From assembly GCA_019351895.1 (NCBI GenBank), contig JABBOH010000028.1, positions 23,915 to 62,931 of the forward strand: a DNA stretch of 39,017 bases, given 5' to 3'. The DNA comes from Pseudomonadota bacterium. GTDB taxonomy: Bacteria > Pseudomonadota > Alphaproteobacteria > Acetobacterales > Acetobacteraceae. The notes beneath the pieces are model-generated. The model made no database searches and was not told the origin of the DNA. It worked only from the letters and a program-made list of their open reading frames with translations. Numbering within the stretch: position 1 is the stretch's first letter; each line of letters opens with the position of its first letter. Positions 24,730-32,768 of this stretch are shown one piece after another. The translations under genes were made by a program, and so were the position numbers.

Positions 24730-26208
24730 ATGACATCCGACGGCGGCGATCCCTTGCTTCTCCTCACGCTCGCGACGGTGCTTCTAGCGGCCGCGCTGGC
24801 TCTGGGGCGTCTCCGGCCGCGCTGGCCGCTCTGGCTCCACCTTGCATGGCGAGTGGCGAGCTTTGCCGTTCTCACAATCCTGGTGCAGCGGCTGCTCGTG
24901 TCGCCGATCAGTCCCCAATACGGCCCGGTCGGTTCCGGCCGCTATCTGTGGGAGCATGTCGTCGAGGCGGGGTGGTGGCTGTTTGCCGCGCGGGTCGGCG
25001 TGACCTGCGTACGGTTCCTCGTTGTGCTCGAGCACCGCCCGCGTGAGACGCAGATGGTCTCGGATCTGGTGGCGGGCGGCATCTACCTCGCGACCCTGCT
25101 CGCGATCGTGAACTTCGTCTTCGCGGTGCCCATCGCCGGCCTTCTCGCGACCTCGGGGGTCATCGCGATCGTGCTTGGGCTCGCGTCGCAGAACACGCTC
25201 GCCGATGTCTTCTCCGGGATCGCGGTCGGGGTCGAGCGGCCCTACAAGGCCGGCGACATCATCTGGGTCGAAGGCAACATCGAGGGTCACGTCGTGCAGG
25301 TGACGTGGCGCTCGACCCATATCGCGACCTTCCAGAACACCGTCGCGATCGTCCCCAACAGCGTGATGGCCAAGGCCCGGCTGATCAACCGCAGCCTGCC
25401 CGAGCCCGCGCGGGGGGACGCGATCGAGATCCGGCTCGATGCCGCCGCGCCGCCGGACCAGTGCATCATGACGCTGCTTGCGGCGGCGCGCGCCGCCCTG
25501 CTGCCGCTTGCCGTGCCGGCGCCGTCGGTCGCCTGCACTGCCCTCGGCGGCGATGGCGCGTCGTACGAGGTCAGCTATTCGGTTGCCTCCAGCGCGCTGC
25601 TGGAGAGCGCGCGAAGCGAGTTGCTGACACAGATCCATCGCCACCTGCGCCATGCTGGCATCGCGCTGGCGGTCGTGGGTGTCGGGAGCCCCGGCCGCGT
25701 GCCTGTGCCGACGCCCACCGACATCCTCGAACATTCGGACCTTTTCGGCATGCTGGAGGGGGCCAGCCGCCAGTTGCTGGCAGAACGGTTCGAGCCGCTC
25801 TGGCTGCAGGCGGGGGAGGCGCTCTTCCGCGAAGGGGAGACGCCGCAATACCTGTTCCTGGTAGCGGCGGGCGTTGTCGAGATCACCAGGGCGGACGCCA
25901 CGGGTCCGCAGATCATCCACCGCATGAGCCCTGGCGAAAGTCTCGGCGCGATCGGACTCATTACTGGGGCGCAATATCGGGCGACGGCGACGGCGCTGAC
26001 CCCGGTGAAGGTGTTCCGGCAGGACAAGGCAGCGCTTGCCGCGGCCGTTGCGGCGGCGCCGACGCTCCTCGCGGGGCTAGAAGCGCTGGCCGAGCGCGGC
26101 CGGGCGGTGCTGGAGCGGGACACAGCCGCGCATCATCAGCGCCCTGAAGAACCAGAGGAACTGCGCTTCAGGCTGCGGAACTTCCTCAAGCTTCTCAACG
26201 CCTCCTGA
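24730..26208 (+). CDS. Mechanosensitive-channel (MscS) protein with C-terminal cyclic-nucleotide-binding domain
   Basis: The 492-residue inner-membrane protein has four hydrophobic segments (about residues 8-26, 38-58, 78-100 and 115-165). The pore helix and beta domain of MscS follow (LLATSGVIAIVLGLASQNTL, then VFSGIAVGVERPYKAGDII and VPNSVMAKARLINRS, about 140-235). A cNMP-binding domain sits at about 345-460 (ALFREGETPQYLFLVAAGVVEI, SPGESLGAIGLITG). This is the bacterial cyclic-nucleotide-gated (bCNG) architecture, thought to be gated more by ligand than by tension. Its stop codon lies inside the first unit of a 15-bp tandem repeat. Confidence 0.92.
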   Translation: MTSDGGDPLLLLTLATVLLAAALALGRLRPRWPLWLHLAWRVASFAVLTILVQRLLVSPISPQYGPVGSGRYLWEHVVEAGWWLFAARVGVTCVRFLVVLEHRPRETQMVSDLVAGGIYLATLLAIVNFVFAVPIAGLLATSGVIAIVLGLASQNTLADVFSGIAVGVERPYKAGDIIWVEGNIEGHVVQVTWRSTHIATFQNTVAIVPNSVMAKARLINRSLPEPARGDAIEIRLDAAAPPDQCIMTLLAAARAALLPLAVPAPSVACTALGGDGASYEVSYSVASSALLESARSELLTQIHRHLRHAGIALAVVGVGSPGRVPVPTPTDILEHSDLFGMLEGASRQLLAERFEPLWLQAGEALFREGETPQYLFLVAAGVVEITRADATGPQIIHRMSPGESLGAIGLITGAQYRATATALTPVKVFRQDKAALAAAVAAAPTLLAGLEALAERGRAVLERDTAAHHQRPEEPEELRFRLRNFLKLLNAS

Positions 26209-26290
26209 CGAGGGGCCTCCTGACGAGGGGCCTCCTGACGAGGGGCCTCCTGACGAGGAGCGTCCTGAAGAGGGCCGTCCTCAAGAGGGA
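26201..26290. repeat. Six tandem 15-bp repeats at the end of the channel gene
   Basis: Three exact copies of CCTCCTGACGAGGGG (26201-26245), one copy with a single change (26246-26260) and two degenerate copies (26261-26290) follow without gaps. The first contains the channel's TGA stop. Because the period is 15, the first five copies each place a TGA in the channel's frame. Each unit contains CCTC-N5-GAGG, so the array can fold into successive small hairpins. Confidence 0.92.
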
Positions 26291-26352
26291 CCGCGTGTCC
26301 GCGCCGTTTGCCGCATCCGACGAATTCATGACCGCATGGCTCCCGGGCAATC

Positions 26353-26380
26353 TTGTCCGGCCGCGCCGCGCGAGTATAAC
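26353..26380 (+). promoter_or_regulatory. Candidate sigma-70-type promoter of the methyltransferase/transporter operon
   Basis: TTGTCC, a 16-base spacer and TATAAC lie 73-100 bases upstream of the methyltransferase start, in a locally AT-richer stretch. No competing gene is present. Inferred from consensus only. Confidence 0.4.
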
Positions 26381-26452
26381 GTAACGATATCGCCATGGAA
26401 AAAGTCGCAGCGTTAACATGCCCACAATCAAGATCGAGTATTGGCACGTCAT

Positions 26453-27166
26453 ATGCCCAGCGATTTGCCCTTGATCGACAGCTTCGACCTCGCCGCGGCC
26501 CTGCACGTTTTGCGGCCGAGCGAATACACGGCGGCCCTGATCCAGACGCTGTTCGGCATGCCGGGCGCGGTCCGGGGGGCGAACGCGCTCGAGATCGGCT
26601 TCGGCAGCGGCGTCGTTCTGGCGGCCCTCTCGCACCTCGGTGCCGCCTCGCTCTGCGGTGTCGACAGCGAGGAGCAGGCCATCCGGACCGCGGAAGCCAT
26701 GATGGAGCAGATCGGTGGGGTGGCGGAATTTCACCGCGGCGATCTCTGGGCCCCGGTGGACGGCCGCCGTTTCGACCTGATCGTGGCCAACCTCCCGCAT
26801 TTCCCGACAGAGCAGCGCCACTTCCCCGGACGGCTGCCAAGCTGGAGCCACGGGGGCCATGACGGGCGGCAGTTGCTGGATCCTTTCATCGCCGGGCTCC
26901 CGGGCCACCTCGCGCCGTCGGGCCGAGCCCTCATCACCCATAACGCTTTCCTTGGCCTCGCCGAGACCCGCCGGCAGCTGGCCCTGGGCGGCCTTGACGC
27001 CCAGATCTGCCGGACCGTGATGCTGGCGCTGCCGCCCGAGAAGCTGCGCGTGATGTCGCCCGACATCCGGGCACGGGAAGAGGGCCGGACGATCCACACC
27101 CTCGGCGCCTATTGCTTCGCGCGCATGTACATCCTCGACATCAGCGCCCGGCCGGCGGAACGCTGA
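26453..27166 (+). CDS. Class I SAM-dependent methyltransferase (HemK/RsmC-like motif)
   Basis: The 237-residue protein has methyltransferase motif I (ALEIGFGSGVV, about residues 44-54), the ribose-binding acidic end of strand 2 (GVDSEEQAI) and motif IV FDLIVANLPHFP. The latter resembles the NPPY-type motif of N-methyltransferases such as HemK and TrmN6, with NLPH replacing NPPF/Y. The target could be a nucleobase, a Gln side chain or a small molecule. I chose the ATG at 26453; a TTG at 26441 extends it by four residues. The next gene begins immediately after its TGA, so it is first in a probable four-gene transporter operon. Confidence 0.82.
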   Translation: MPSDLPLIDSFDLAAALHVLRPSEYTAALIQTLFGMPGAVRGANALEIGFGSGVVLAALSHLGAASLCGVDSEEQAIRTAEAMMEQIGGVAEFHRGDLWAPVDGRRFDLIVANLPHFPTEQRHFPGRLPSWSHGGHDGRQLLDPFIAGLPGHLAPSGRALITHNAFLGLAETRRQLALGGLDAQICRTVMLALPPEKLRVMSPDIRAREEGRTIHTLGAYCFARMYILDISARPAER

Positions 27167-28873
27167 ATGCTCCGGCGCGTCGCGATGCGCGTCGGGCGGC
27201 TCCTCATCTGGCTCATGCTGCTGGCGGCATCTATCGCCGCGGGGCATAGGGCTTGCGCCGCACGCCCGCCGCTGACGCCTGACGCCGCGCTGCAGAGCAT
27301 TCTCTCGGCGGCGCGGGCGGCTGCCGCCACGTCCTGCGCCGATCCTGCCGACCAACTGGTGCGCATCCTCTGCGCGGGGACCATCCGGGTCGGCGTGCGC
27401 GACGACTACCCGCCCTTCGCCGCCGCCGCCGCGGGGGGGCGGAGCGGCTTCGAGGTCGCAGTCGCGACCCGCATCGCCGCCGCCCTCGGCGTCTCCCCGA
27501 CCTTCGTCACCGTGACGCCCGCTGACCGCATCGCCCTCCTCGCCGAGAACCGGATCGACCTCGCGATCGCGACGATGGGGGACACGACGCTCCGCGACGG
27601 GCAGGCCCGCTTCATCCGCCCGCATTACTATGCCTCTCACACCGCGATCGTGGGGCCGCGCGCGATCCCGCTGCGTACGCTCCGCAGCCTCGCCGGCCAT
27701 ACGCTCTGCGTCACCGTGGGCGATTCCTCGAACCCGGAACTCGCGGCGGCGGGCGTGCGCCTGCTCCTGTTCGCCGCACCCGCGCAGCTGATCGACGAGC
27801 TGCATGCCGGCGCCTGTTCCCTCATCGCCCAGGACGACACCTTCTTCGCCCGCTACTTCGCCAAACCGCGCTTCAGCGCGGAATACGAAACCAAGTTCAC
27901 CATGGACCCGCTGCCCTGGGGCATGGCGGTCGCCCGCTCCGGCGGCGACCAGCTTGCGACGGCGCTATCCCTCATCAGCGAAATCTTTCACCGCGACGGC
28001 GTCTTCCTGAGGCTCGCGGAGCGGAACGGCGTCGCACCCGCCTTCCTGCGGGAACAGCGCGCGGTCTGGCAGCGGCCGACCTGCGACACGGCGCAAGGGT
28101 TTGCGAACCCCGCCTGCGTGCTGCCGCCGCGGCAAAGCGACATGGCGCGCACCCGTTTCGCGGGCACGGTCGCGGCCGCCGAGGCGTTCATCGCAGCCCA
28201 TCTCGGCCTCCATCTCAGCCTCGCCATCTTCAAGCTGCAACCGGCCTGGGACCTGGTGCGTCAAGGCATCCTCAACTCGATCATCCTGATCGTCGGCACC
28301 CTCGCCGCGACCCTCGGCTTCGCGCTCGTCATCGGCCGCGCGCTCGGCGCCCGGCGCCGCGTGCTGCGCTGGCCTGTGCGCTTGCTCGTCATGCTGCTGC
28401 AGTCGACGCCGCCGGTCCTCTCTCTCGTCATCGCCGCCTCGGCCGCCAACGCCATCTTCGCCTTCTCGGCCGCGCTCGCGCTCGGCGCCGCCATCCTGTC
28501 GCTCGGTCTCATCAACGGTGGGAATGCGGGCCAGGCCATTGCCGAGGCGATGGCGACCCTGCGGGCGGAGGAGGCGCATCGGCCGGCCGGCCGGCCGGCA
28601 CTCAGCGACGACGTGCTCTATGTCCATGCGCTGCGCCGCTCGCTCACCCAGATCATCGCCTTCCTTATCAACGCGACCAAGGCGACGCCGATGGCGAGTT
28701 TCATCGGCGCGCCCGAGTTGCTTAACGCGCTGACCGACAGCACCTCGTTCTCCAGCGACCGGGAGACGACCTACTGGCTGCTGCTGATCTTCTACGTCGT
28801 CGCCGTCCTGCTCGTGGTCCGGCTCTGCGGCGTCATGCGCGGCGTGCTCGAGCGCCGGATCGCCGCGTCATGA
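27167..28873 (+). CDS. ABC importer fusion: periplasmic amino-acid-type binding protein plus permease
   Basis: The 568-residue fusion starts with a signal/anchor helix (about 9-30). A family 3 extracellular solute-binding domain follows (about 60-300: IRVGVRDDYPPFAAA, GFEVAVATRIAAALGV, NRIDLAIATMGDTTLRDGQA). The C-terminal HisM/GlnP-type permease domain occupies about 360-565 (QGILNSIILIVGTLAATLGF; MASFIGAPELLNAL). Fusions of this order are known for polar amino-acid importers. The loop expected to carry the EAA motif that docks the ATPase is unusual here (AIAEAMATLRAEEAHRPAGR). The start is adjacent to the methyltransferase stop, and its TGA overlaps the next ATG. Confidence 0.88.
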   Translation: MLRRVAMRVGRLLIWLMLLAASIAAGHRACAARPPLTPDAALQSILSAARAAAATSCADPADQLVRILCAGTIRVGVRDDYPPFAAAAAGGRSGFEVAVATRIAAALGVSPTFVTVTPADRIALLAENRIDLAIATMGDTTLRDGQARFIRPHYYASHTAIVGPRAIPLRTLRSLAGHTLCVTVGDSSNPELAAAGVRLLLFAAPAQLIDELHAGACSLIAQDDTFFARYFAKPRFSAEYETKFTMDPLPWGMAVARSGGDQLATALSLISEIFHRDGVFLRLAERNGVAPAFLREQRAVWQRPTCDTAQGFANPACVLPPRQSDMARTRFAGTVAAAEAFIAAHLGLHLSLAIFKLQPAWDLVRQGILNSIILIVGTLAATLGFALVIGRALGARRRVLRWPVRLLVMLLQSTPPVLSLVIAASAANAIFAFSAALALGAAILSLGLINGGNAGQAIAEAMATLRAEEAHRPAGRPALSDDVLYVHALRRSLTQIIAFLINATKATPMASFIGAPELLNALTDSTSFSSDRETTYWLLLIFYVVAVLLVVRLCGVMRGVLERRIAAS

Positions 28874-29547
28874 GCCTGCTGCCACCCGCCCTGCCGCCGA
28901 GCTTCCTGCCGCACTTGCTGGTCGGCATGCTGCGGGACTTCGCGATGGCCGGCATGGCGCTCGGGCTCGGCCTGCTGCTCGGCCTGCCGCTGGCCCTTCT
29001 CTGGGCGCATCCGGGGCGCCTGCGCGTGGTGCCAGCCGCCATCGTACAGCTGCTACGCGCCGCGCCCACCTTCGTCGTCATGTTCTTCCTGCTCAACATC
29101 TTGCCGCATCAGGCCCGGCTTTTCGGCGCCGAGGTGACGATCACCAAGCAGTTCACCGTCGCGCTCTCGCTGCTGCCCTACTCCGCCTCGATCGTGGCGG
29201 AGAACGGGGCCGAGGCGCTGCGCCAGCTCCGCCTCGGCTCCACGCTCGCGGCGCTGCTCTTTCTCCCTAACCTCGCGCGAACCTATTTCGTCCTCGTCAT
29301 GGCCTCGGGCAGCGCCGCCGCCATCGGCGTGCGCGAAGGCATCTCCGTAATCTTGCGGCAGGCGGACCAGTTTCCGAACTTCGGCGCGCGGCTGTGGATT
29401 TTCGTTCTCGGTGTTTTTGTCTACGGACTCATTCTGCAAAGCGGATTCTTTCTGGTGCTGGAACTGCGTCGGCGGCTCGCGAAACGGGTCGTGCGGCGCC
29501 GCGCCGCGGCTTGGTCCGCAGGGGGAGGCAAAAGCGATGGCGGCTGA
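28870..29547 (+). CDS. Amino-acid-type ABC transporter permease
   Basis: The 225-residue inner-membrane protein has about five hydrophobic segments and the HisMQ-family progression LLRAAPTFVVMFFLLNILP, then a degenerate coupling loop (AENGAEALRQLRLGSTLAALL) ending in SGSAAAIGV. It starts within the ATGA that ends the binding-protein/permease fusion and overlaps the following TAXI gene by 11 bases, so translation is coupled throughout. It probably pairs with the fused permease domain as a heterodimeric channel. No ATPase gene is in the operon or the window. Confidence 0.88.
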   Translation: MSLLPPALPPSFLPHLLVGMLRDFAMAGMALGLGLLLGLPLALLWAHPGRLRVVPAAIVQLLRAAPTFVVMFFLLNILPHQARLFGAEVTITKQFTVALSLLPYSASIVAENGAEALRQLRLGSTLAALLFLPNLARTYFVLVMASGSAAAIGVREGISVILRQADQFPNFGARLWIFVLGVFVYGLILQSGFFLVLELRRRLAKRVVRRRAAAWSAGGGKSDGG

Positions 29548-30799
29548 ACGGATCAGGGACGAGCGCAACCGCAAGTCGACCCAGAGGTTCAACCTCGTTA
29601 TCGGCGTCGTCATGGTCATCGCGCTCATCGTCGCGGCGTATCGCGCCATTCCGCCACCCCGTTTCACCATCGCGACGGGCCCGGTCGGCGGCAGCTACTA
29701 CGACAACGCCAAAGCCTATCAGGCGACGCTGAAGCAGGAAGGCATCACCGTCATCCTGCATCCCGTGCCGAACTCGCTCGACATCCCGGCGCTGGTGAAC
29801 GACAGGAAAAGCGGCGTCGATGTCGGCTTCGTGGCTCAGCCCCTCAGCTCGCAGACCTATCCCGACACCTTGTCCCTCGGCGCGATCGAGCAGCAGCCCC
29901 TGTTCATCTTCGTCTCGAAGACGCTTGGTGCCGCGGATACGCCGGACATACTGCGCGGGCATCGACTGGTCATGCCGCCGGAGCGCAGCGCGAGCAGCGA
30001 GGCGGCGCTCAGCGTGCTCGCCCGCTACGATGTCACGCCGGCCAACACGACCATCGCCTTCATGCCCATCGCGCAGGCGGTCGCCGCTCTGCGCCACGGC
30101 CAATTCGATGCCGGATTCTTCATGCTCGACCCGCAGGACGGGTTCATCGCCGCGCTCGGCCGCGACCCCGCTCTGCGGCTCATGAGCCTGCGGGACGCGC
30201 TGACGCTCTCGCGCCTCGATCCCGCGCTGCATCCGATCGTGCTGCCGCACGGCGTCTTCGATCTCTCTCCCGAAAACCCGCCCGCGGATGTGCGGATGCT
30301 GGCCGCGACCATCAACGTCGTCGCCCGCAAGGACGTGCCGCAGACCATCATCTACCTGCTGCTGCAGGCGATGGGGGAAGCGCATCGCGGCTCCAGCCTC
30401 ATCAACGGCGCGGGGGCCTTCCCCAACCTCGTGGATCTGGCGCTGCCGCCATCGCCGCTCGCGCTAAATTACCAAAAGAACGGCCTGCCCTGGGCCTACC
30501 AGAACCTGCCCCGCTGGATGGCCTCTCTCGTCAACTCCTATCTCATCATCGGACTGACCTTCGTCGTCCTGATCGAGTTGTGGAGTTCGCTGCGCTACTT
30601 CATGGAGCTGTGCGACTTCCTCTTCGTGCATTTCTGGCTTGGGGTTCTGAAACGCATCGAAACCCGCGCCCGCACGGGCAAGGAGTTGCGGCCCGGCGAC
30701 CTCAAGCTCGTCGCTCTCGCCGAAAGCGCCCTGCTCAAAACGGACCGCCGCCGCCGGAGCGAGGAACTGATCGGGCGTATCCGTTCTGCCCGCCAGTAG
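29537..30799 (+). CDS. TAXI-family (TRAP-type) solute-binding protein, membrane anchored at both ends
   Basis: The 420-residue protein has an N-terminal membrane helix (about 19-36) and a TAXI binding domain (about 42-325) with the family start FTIATGPVGGSYYDNAKAYQ and DVGFVAQPLS. A second hydrophobic segment (about 332-354) precedes a basic cytoplasmic tail of about 60 residues. TAXI proteins normally serve TRAP transporters together with a fused DctQM membrane subunit, which is absent here. GGAGG precedes the ATG at 29537; the frame opening at 29411 lies inside the permease gene. Its place as last gene of an ABC permease operon is unusual. Confidence 0.88.
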   Translation: MAAERIRDERNRKSTQRFNLVIGVVMVIALIVAAYRAIPPPRFTIATGPVGGSYYDNAKAYQATLKQEGITVILHPVPNSLDIPALVNDRKSGVDVGFVAQPLSSQTYPDTLSLGAIEQQPLFIFVSKTLGAADTPDILRGHRLVMPPERSASSEAALSVLARYDVTPANTTIAFMPIAQAVAALRHGQFDAGFFMLDPQDGFIAALGRDPALRLMSLRDALTLSRLDPALHPIVLPHGVFDLSPENPPADVRMLAATINVVARKDVPQTIIYLLLQAMGEAHRGSSLINGAGAFPNLVDLALPPSPLALNYQKNGLPWAYQNLPRWMASLVNSYLIIGLTFVVLIELWSSLRYFMELCDFLFVHFWLGVLKRIETRARTGKELRPGDLKLVALAESALLKTDRRRRSEELIGRIRSARQ

Positions 30800-30805
30800 A
30801 GCTTG

Positions 30806-30842
30806 GTCCCGGCGTGAGCGCTGCCGGCATAGCGGCCGGGAC
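30806..30842 (+). terminator. Hairpin after the transporter operon
   Basis: GTCCCGGC and GCCGGGAC form perfect 8-bp arms, enclosing a second short stem CGCT-N8-AGCG. The structure begins 7 bases after the TAXI gene stop. There is no T-run, so termination may need Rho. Confidence 0.5.
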
Positions 30843-30884
30843 GAATATCTATCACCTCCGCATCCGTGCCTTGTGCTATGACGT

Positions 30885-30934
30885 AACTGCAAATACCCTT
30901 CCGAACGATTGACTTGCGTTCCATTTTTGCAGTT
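30885..30934. promoter_or_regulatory. Long inverted repeat upstream of the MHYT-HD-GYP gene
   Basis: AACTGCAAA (30885-30893) and TTTGCAGTT (30926-30934) are perfect 9-bp inverted arms 32 bases apart, in a locally AT-rich 155-base gap. TTGACT lies inside the loop and could be a promoter element. The structure ends 20 bases before the start codon, so it could be an operator pair or a leader stem-loop. Confidence 0.4.
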
Positions 30935-30954
30935 GCGAGCGAAGTAGACCGAGG

Positions 30955-32430
30955 ATGAGCCTTCACATACTGGGGCTATGCATCGAGGAGACCGGCGGCT
31001 CCCACTTCATGCTCAGCCCCTGGATTGTGGTGCTCTCCTTTCTCGTGGCGGTGCTTGGCTCCTTCGCCGCATTGGACATGACCGAACGGCTCCATCGGGC
31101 GCACGGCCGGATGGCCATTCTTTGGCTCATGGGCAGCGCCACGACCCTCGGCGGCGGCATCTGGTCGATGCATTTCATCGGGATGCTTGCGGTGCGCGCG
31201 AATTTTCCGGTGAACTACGATCCTGGCCTGACCGTGCTCTCGCTCGTCATGGCGATCGCGGCCTGCGCCGTCGGTCTGCATCTCGTGCGCGGAGCCGTCC
31301 AGCCCGATCTCCCGCAGCTCCTCGGCGCTGGCGTCGTCGTAGGCCTCGGCGTTGCGGCCATGCACTACACCGGCATGTCCGCGCTTCAGCTGCCTGGCAC
31401 GCTCTCCTACACGCCCGGCCTCTTCCTGATTTCCGTGCTCCTCGCCATCGGCGCGGCGACCGCGGCCTTCTGGCTCTCGTGCAGGCTCGACCGGATGTGG
31501 CAACGGCTGCTCGCCGCACTCGCGATGGGGGGTGCGATCTGCGGCATGCACTACGTCGGCATGGCGGCGACCGTGATCCACTTCGACCCGCTCATTCCGC
31601 CATCCCAGGGGCTTGCTAGGGGGCCGCTCACCGTCGCCGTGACGGGGACCACGATCGCCTTGCTGGCCGTCGTCCTGGTTTTCGACGCCGCCCATCGCGG
31701 TCTCGCCGCCTCGTCGCGGCGGGAGGTCGAGACGCTGCTGATCGCCAACCGCGAGATCATTCATCGCCTCTGCGCCGTGGGCGAGTTCCGTGACGATGCC
31801 ACCGGACGGCACGTGCTGCGTCTGGCGCGCATCGCGAGCCGGCTCGCCTCCCGACTTGGCTGCAACGACGCCTTCGCGCGCCTGATCCTCGAAACCGCGC
31901 CGCTGCACGATATCGGAAAAATCGCGATCCCGGACAGCATTCTGCGCAAGCCAGGCGCCCTGACGGACGCCGAGTGGCAGATCATGCGGTCGCATACGGA
32001 GATCGGGAACCGCATCCTGAGCGGGAGCGGCATGCCGCTGCTGGACCTCGCGGCGGAGATCGCGCTGACGCATCACGAGAAATGGGACGGAACCGGCTAC
32101 CCGCGTGGCCTGAGGGGCGAGGAGATACCGCTGGTCGGGCGCATCGTGGCTGTCGCGGATGTTTTCGATGCGCTCCTGTCCGAGCGCTCCTACAAGAAGG
32201 CGTGGCCGCTGGCGGAGGTGGTGGCGTTCCTGCGCCACGAGTCCGGTCGGCACTTCGACCCGCGGATCGTAACGGCGTTTCTGGCCGATCTGGATGCCAT
32301 GGCCACTCTCCGATCCGAAACCTCGCCCGCGCCGGGCGGCGCCGACGATGTGGCGCGAGATCACCTCACGACGATGATCCTGGGCGGGCATGCCGCCACA
32401 GCCGACGCGGTTTCCATCCGACCAGCCTGA
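30955..32430 (+). CDS. MHYT-domain membrane sensor with HD-GYP c-di-GMP phosphodiesterase
   Basis: The 491-residue protein has an N-terminal seven-helix-type MHYT sensor with three motif copies, MHFIGM (72-77), MHYTGM (136-141) and MHYVGM (198-203), proposed to bind a metal and sense a diatomic gas. The HD-GYP domain follows (about 262-440) with PLHDIGKIAIPD (HD at 318-319), THHEKWDGTGYP (HHE 373-375, GYP 381-383) and DVFDAL. All metal-binding positions look intact, so c-di-GMP hydrolysis is predicted. This opposes the GAF-GGDEF synthase at 15406-16398. CGAGG precedes the ATG; the in-frame ATG at codon 19 is a possible alternative. Confidence 0.93.
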   Translation: MSLHILGLCIEETGGSHFMLSPWIVVLSFLVAVLGSFAALDMTERLHRAHGRMAILWLMGSATTLGGGIWSMHFIGMLAVRANFPVNYDPGLTVLSLVMAIAACAVGLHLVRGAVQPDLPQLLGAGVVVGLGVAAMHYTGMSALQLPGTLSYTPGLFLISVLLAIGAATAAFWLSCRLDRMWQRLLAALAMGGAICGMHYVGMAATVIHFDPLIPPSQGLARGPLTVAVTGTTIALLAVVLVFDAAHRGLAASSRREVETLLIANREIIHRLCAVGEFRDDATGRHVLRLARIASRLASRLGCNDAFARLILETAPLHDIGKIAIPDSILRKPGALTDAEWQIMRSHTEIGNRILSGSGMPLLDLAAEIALTHHEKWDGTGYPRGLRGEEIPLVGRIVAVADVFDALLSERSYKKAWPLAEVVAFLRHESGRHFDPRIVTAFLADLDAMATLRSETSPAPGGADDVARDHLTTMILGGHAATADAVSIRPA

Positions 32431-32499
32431 TCGTCCGCCGATGATCGCCTGACACCGGGCCTGCCTGGACAGGAGCCGTGCAGCGCCTACATCCTGCGG

Positions 32500-32658
32500 A
32501 TGCGCGCGCTTATCGTTCTCGCCCTGCTCGGTTTATCCGGCTGCTCAATCCTCGCGGCCCCTTGCCGCGTGACCTCGGCCGCCGTGGGTTCGGTCCCCGT
32601 GGTCGGCGGCGTCGCCGCGGCGCCCACGAATGCTTGCGGGGATGTCATCGACCCTTGA
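32500..32658 (+). CDS. 52-residue small lipoprotein
   Basis: This ORF encodes a hydrophobic signal (MRALIVLALLGLSGC) with lipobox LSGC and the lipidated Cys at 15, then a short Ala/Val-rich mature peptide (SILAAPCRVTSAAVG onwards) with two more cysteines. I recall the same pattern, a lipobox followed by LAAPCRVTSA, in small lipoproteins of unknown function in other proteobacteria. It lies 69 bases after the HD-GYP gene and is probably anchored in the outer or inner membrane. Function unknown. Confidence 0.75.
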   Translation: MRALIVLALLGLSGCSILAAPCRVTSAAVGSVPVVGGVAAAPTNACGDVIDP

Positions 32659-32732
32659 AGGTCAGGCAGCGATCCTGTGGGTTCAGGCAGTGTCGCCCGG
32701 TCCCGGGTAGCCGAACGCCATGAAAGGCGATT

Positions 32733-32757
32733 GGCCCGCGGAATATCCCCGCGGGCC
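32733..32757. terminator. Hairpin between the small lipoprotein gene and tal (convergent)
   Basis: GGCCCGCGG-N7-CCGCGGGCC has a perfect 9-bp GC stem in the gap between convergent genes. It is placed to end transcription from both sides, although neither side has a clear T-run. Confidence 0.5.
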
Positions 32758-32768
32758 TGCGCCTGAGG

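Noticed and set aside
26418-26474. 18-codon frame (MPTIKIEYWHVICPAICP) overlapping the methyltransferase start
   Set aside because: No ribosome site of note, and it overlaps the gene start in another frame. Not enough evidence for a leader peptide.
26195-27805. Minus-strand open frame of 536 codons opposite the methyltransferase and transporter genes
   Set aside because: High GC keeps antisense frames open. The translation is low-complexity (Arg/Gly/Asp/His-rich) with no domain, while the plus strand carries clear families.
28570-28605. CGGCCGGCCGGCCGGC-type run inside the transporter fusion gene
   Set aside because: Short GC simple repeat within coding sequence; it encodes Arg-Pro-Ala-Gly and fits base composition.
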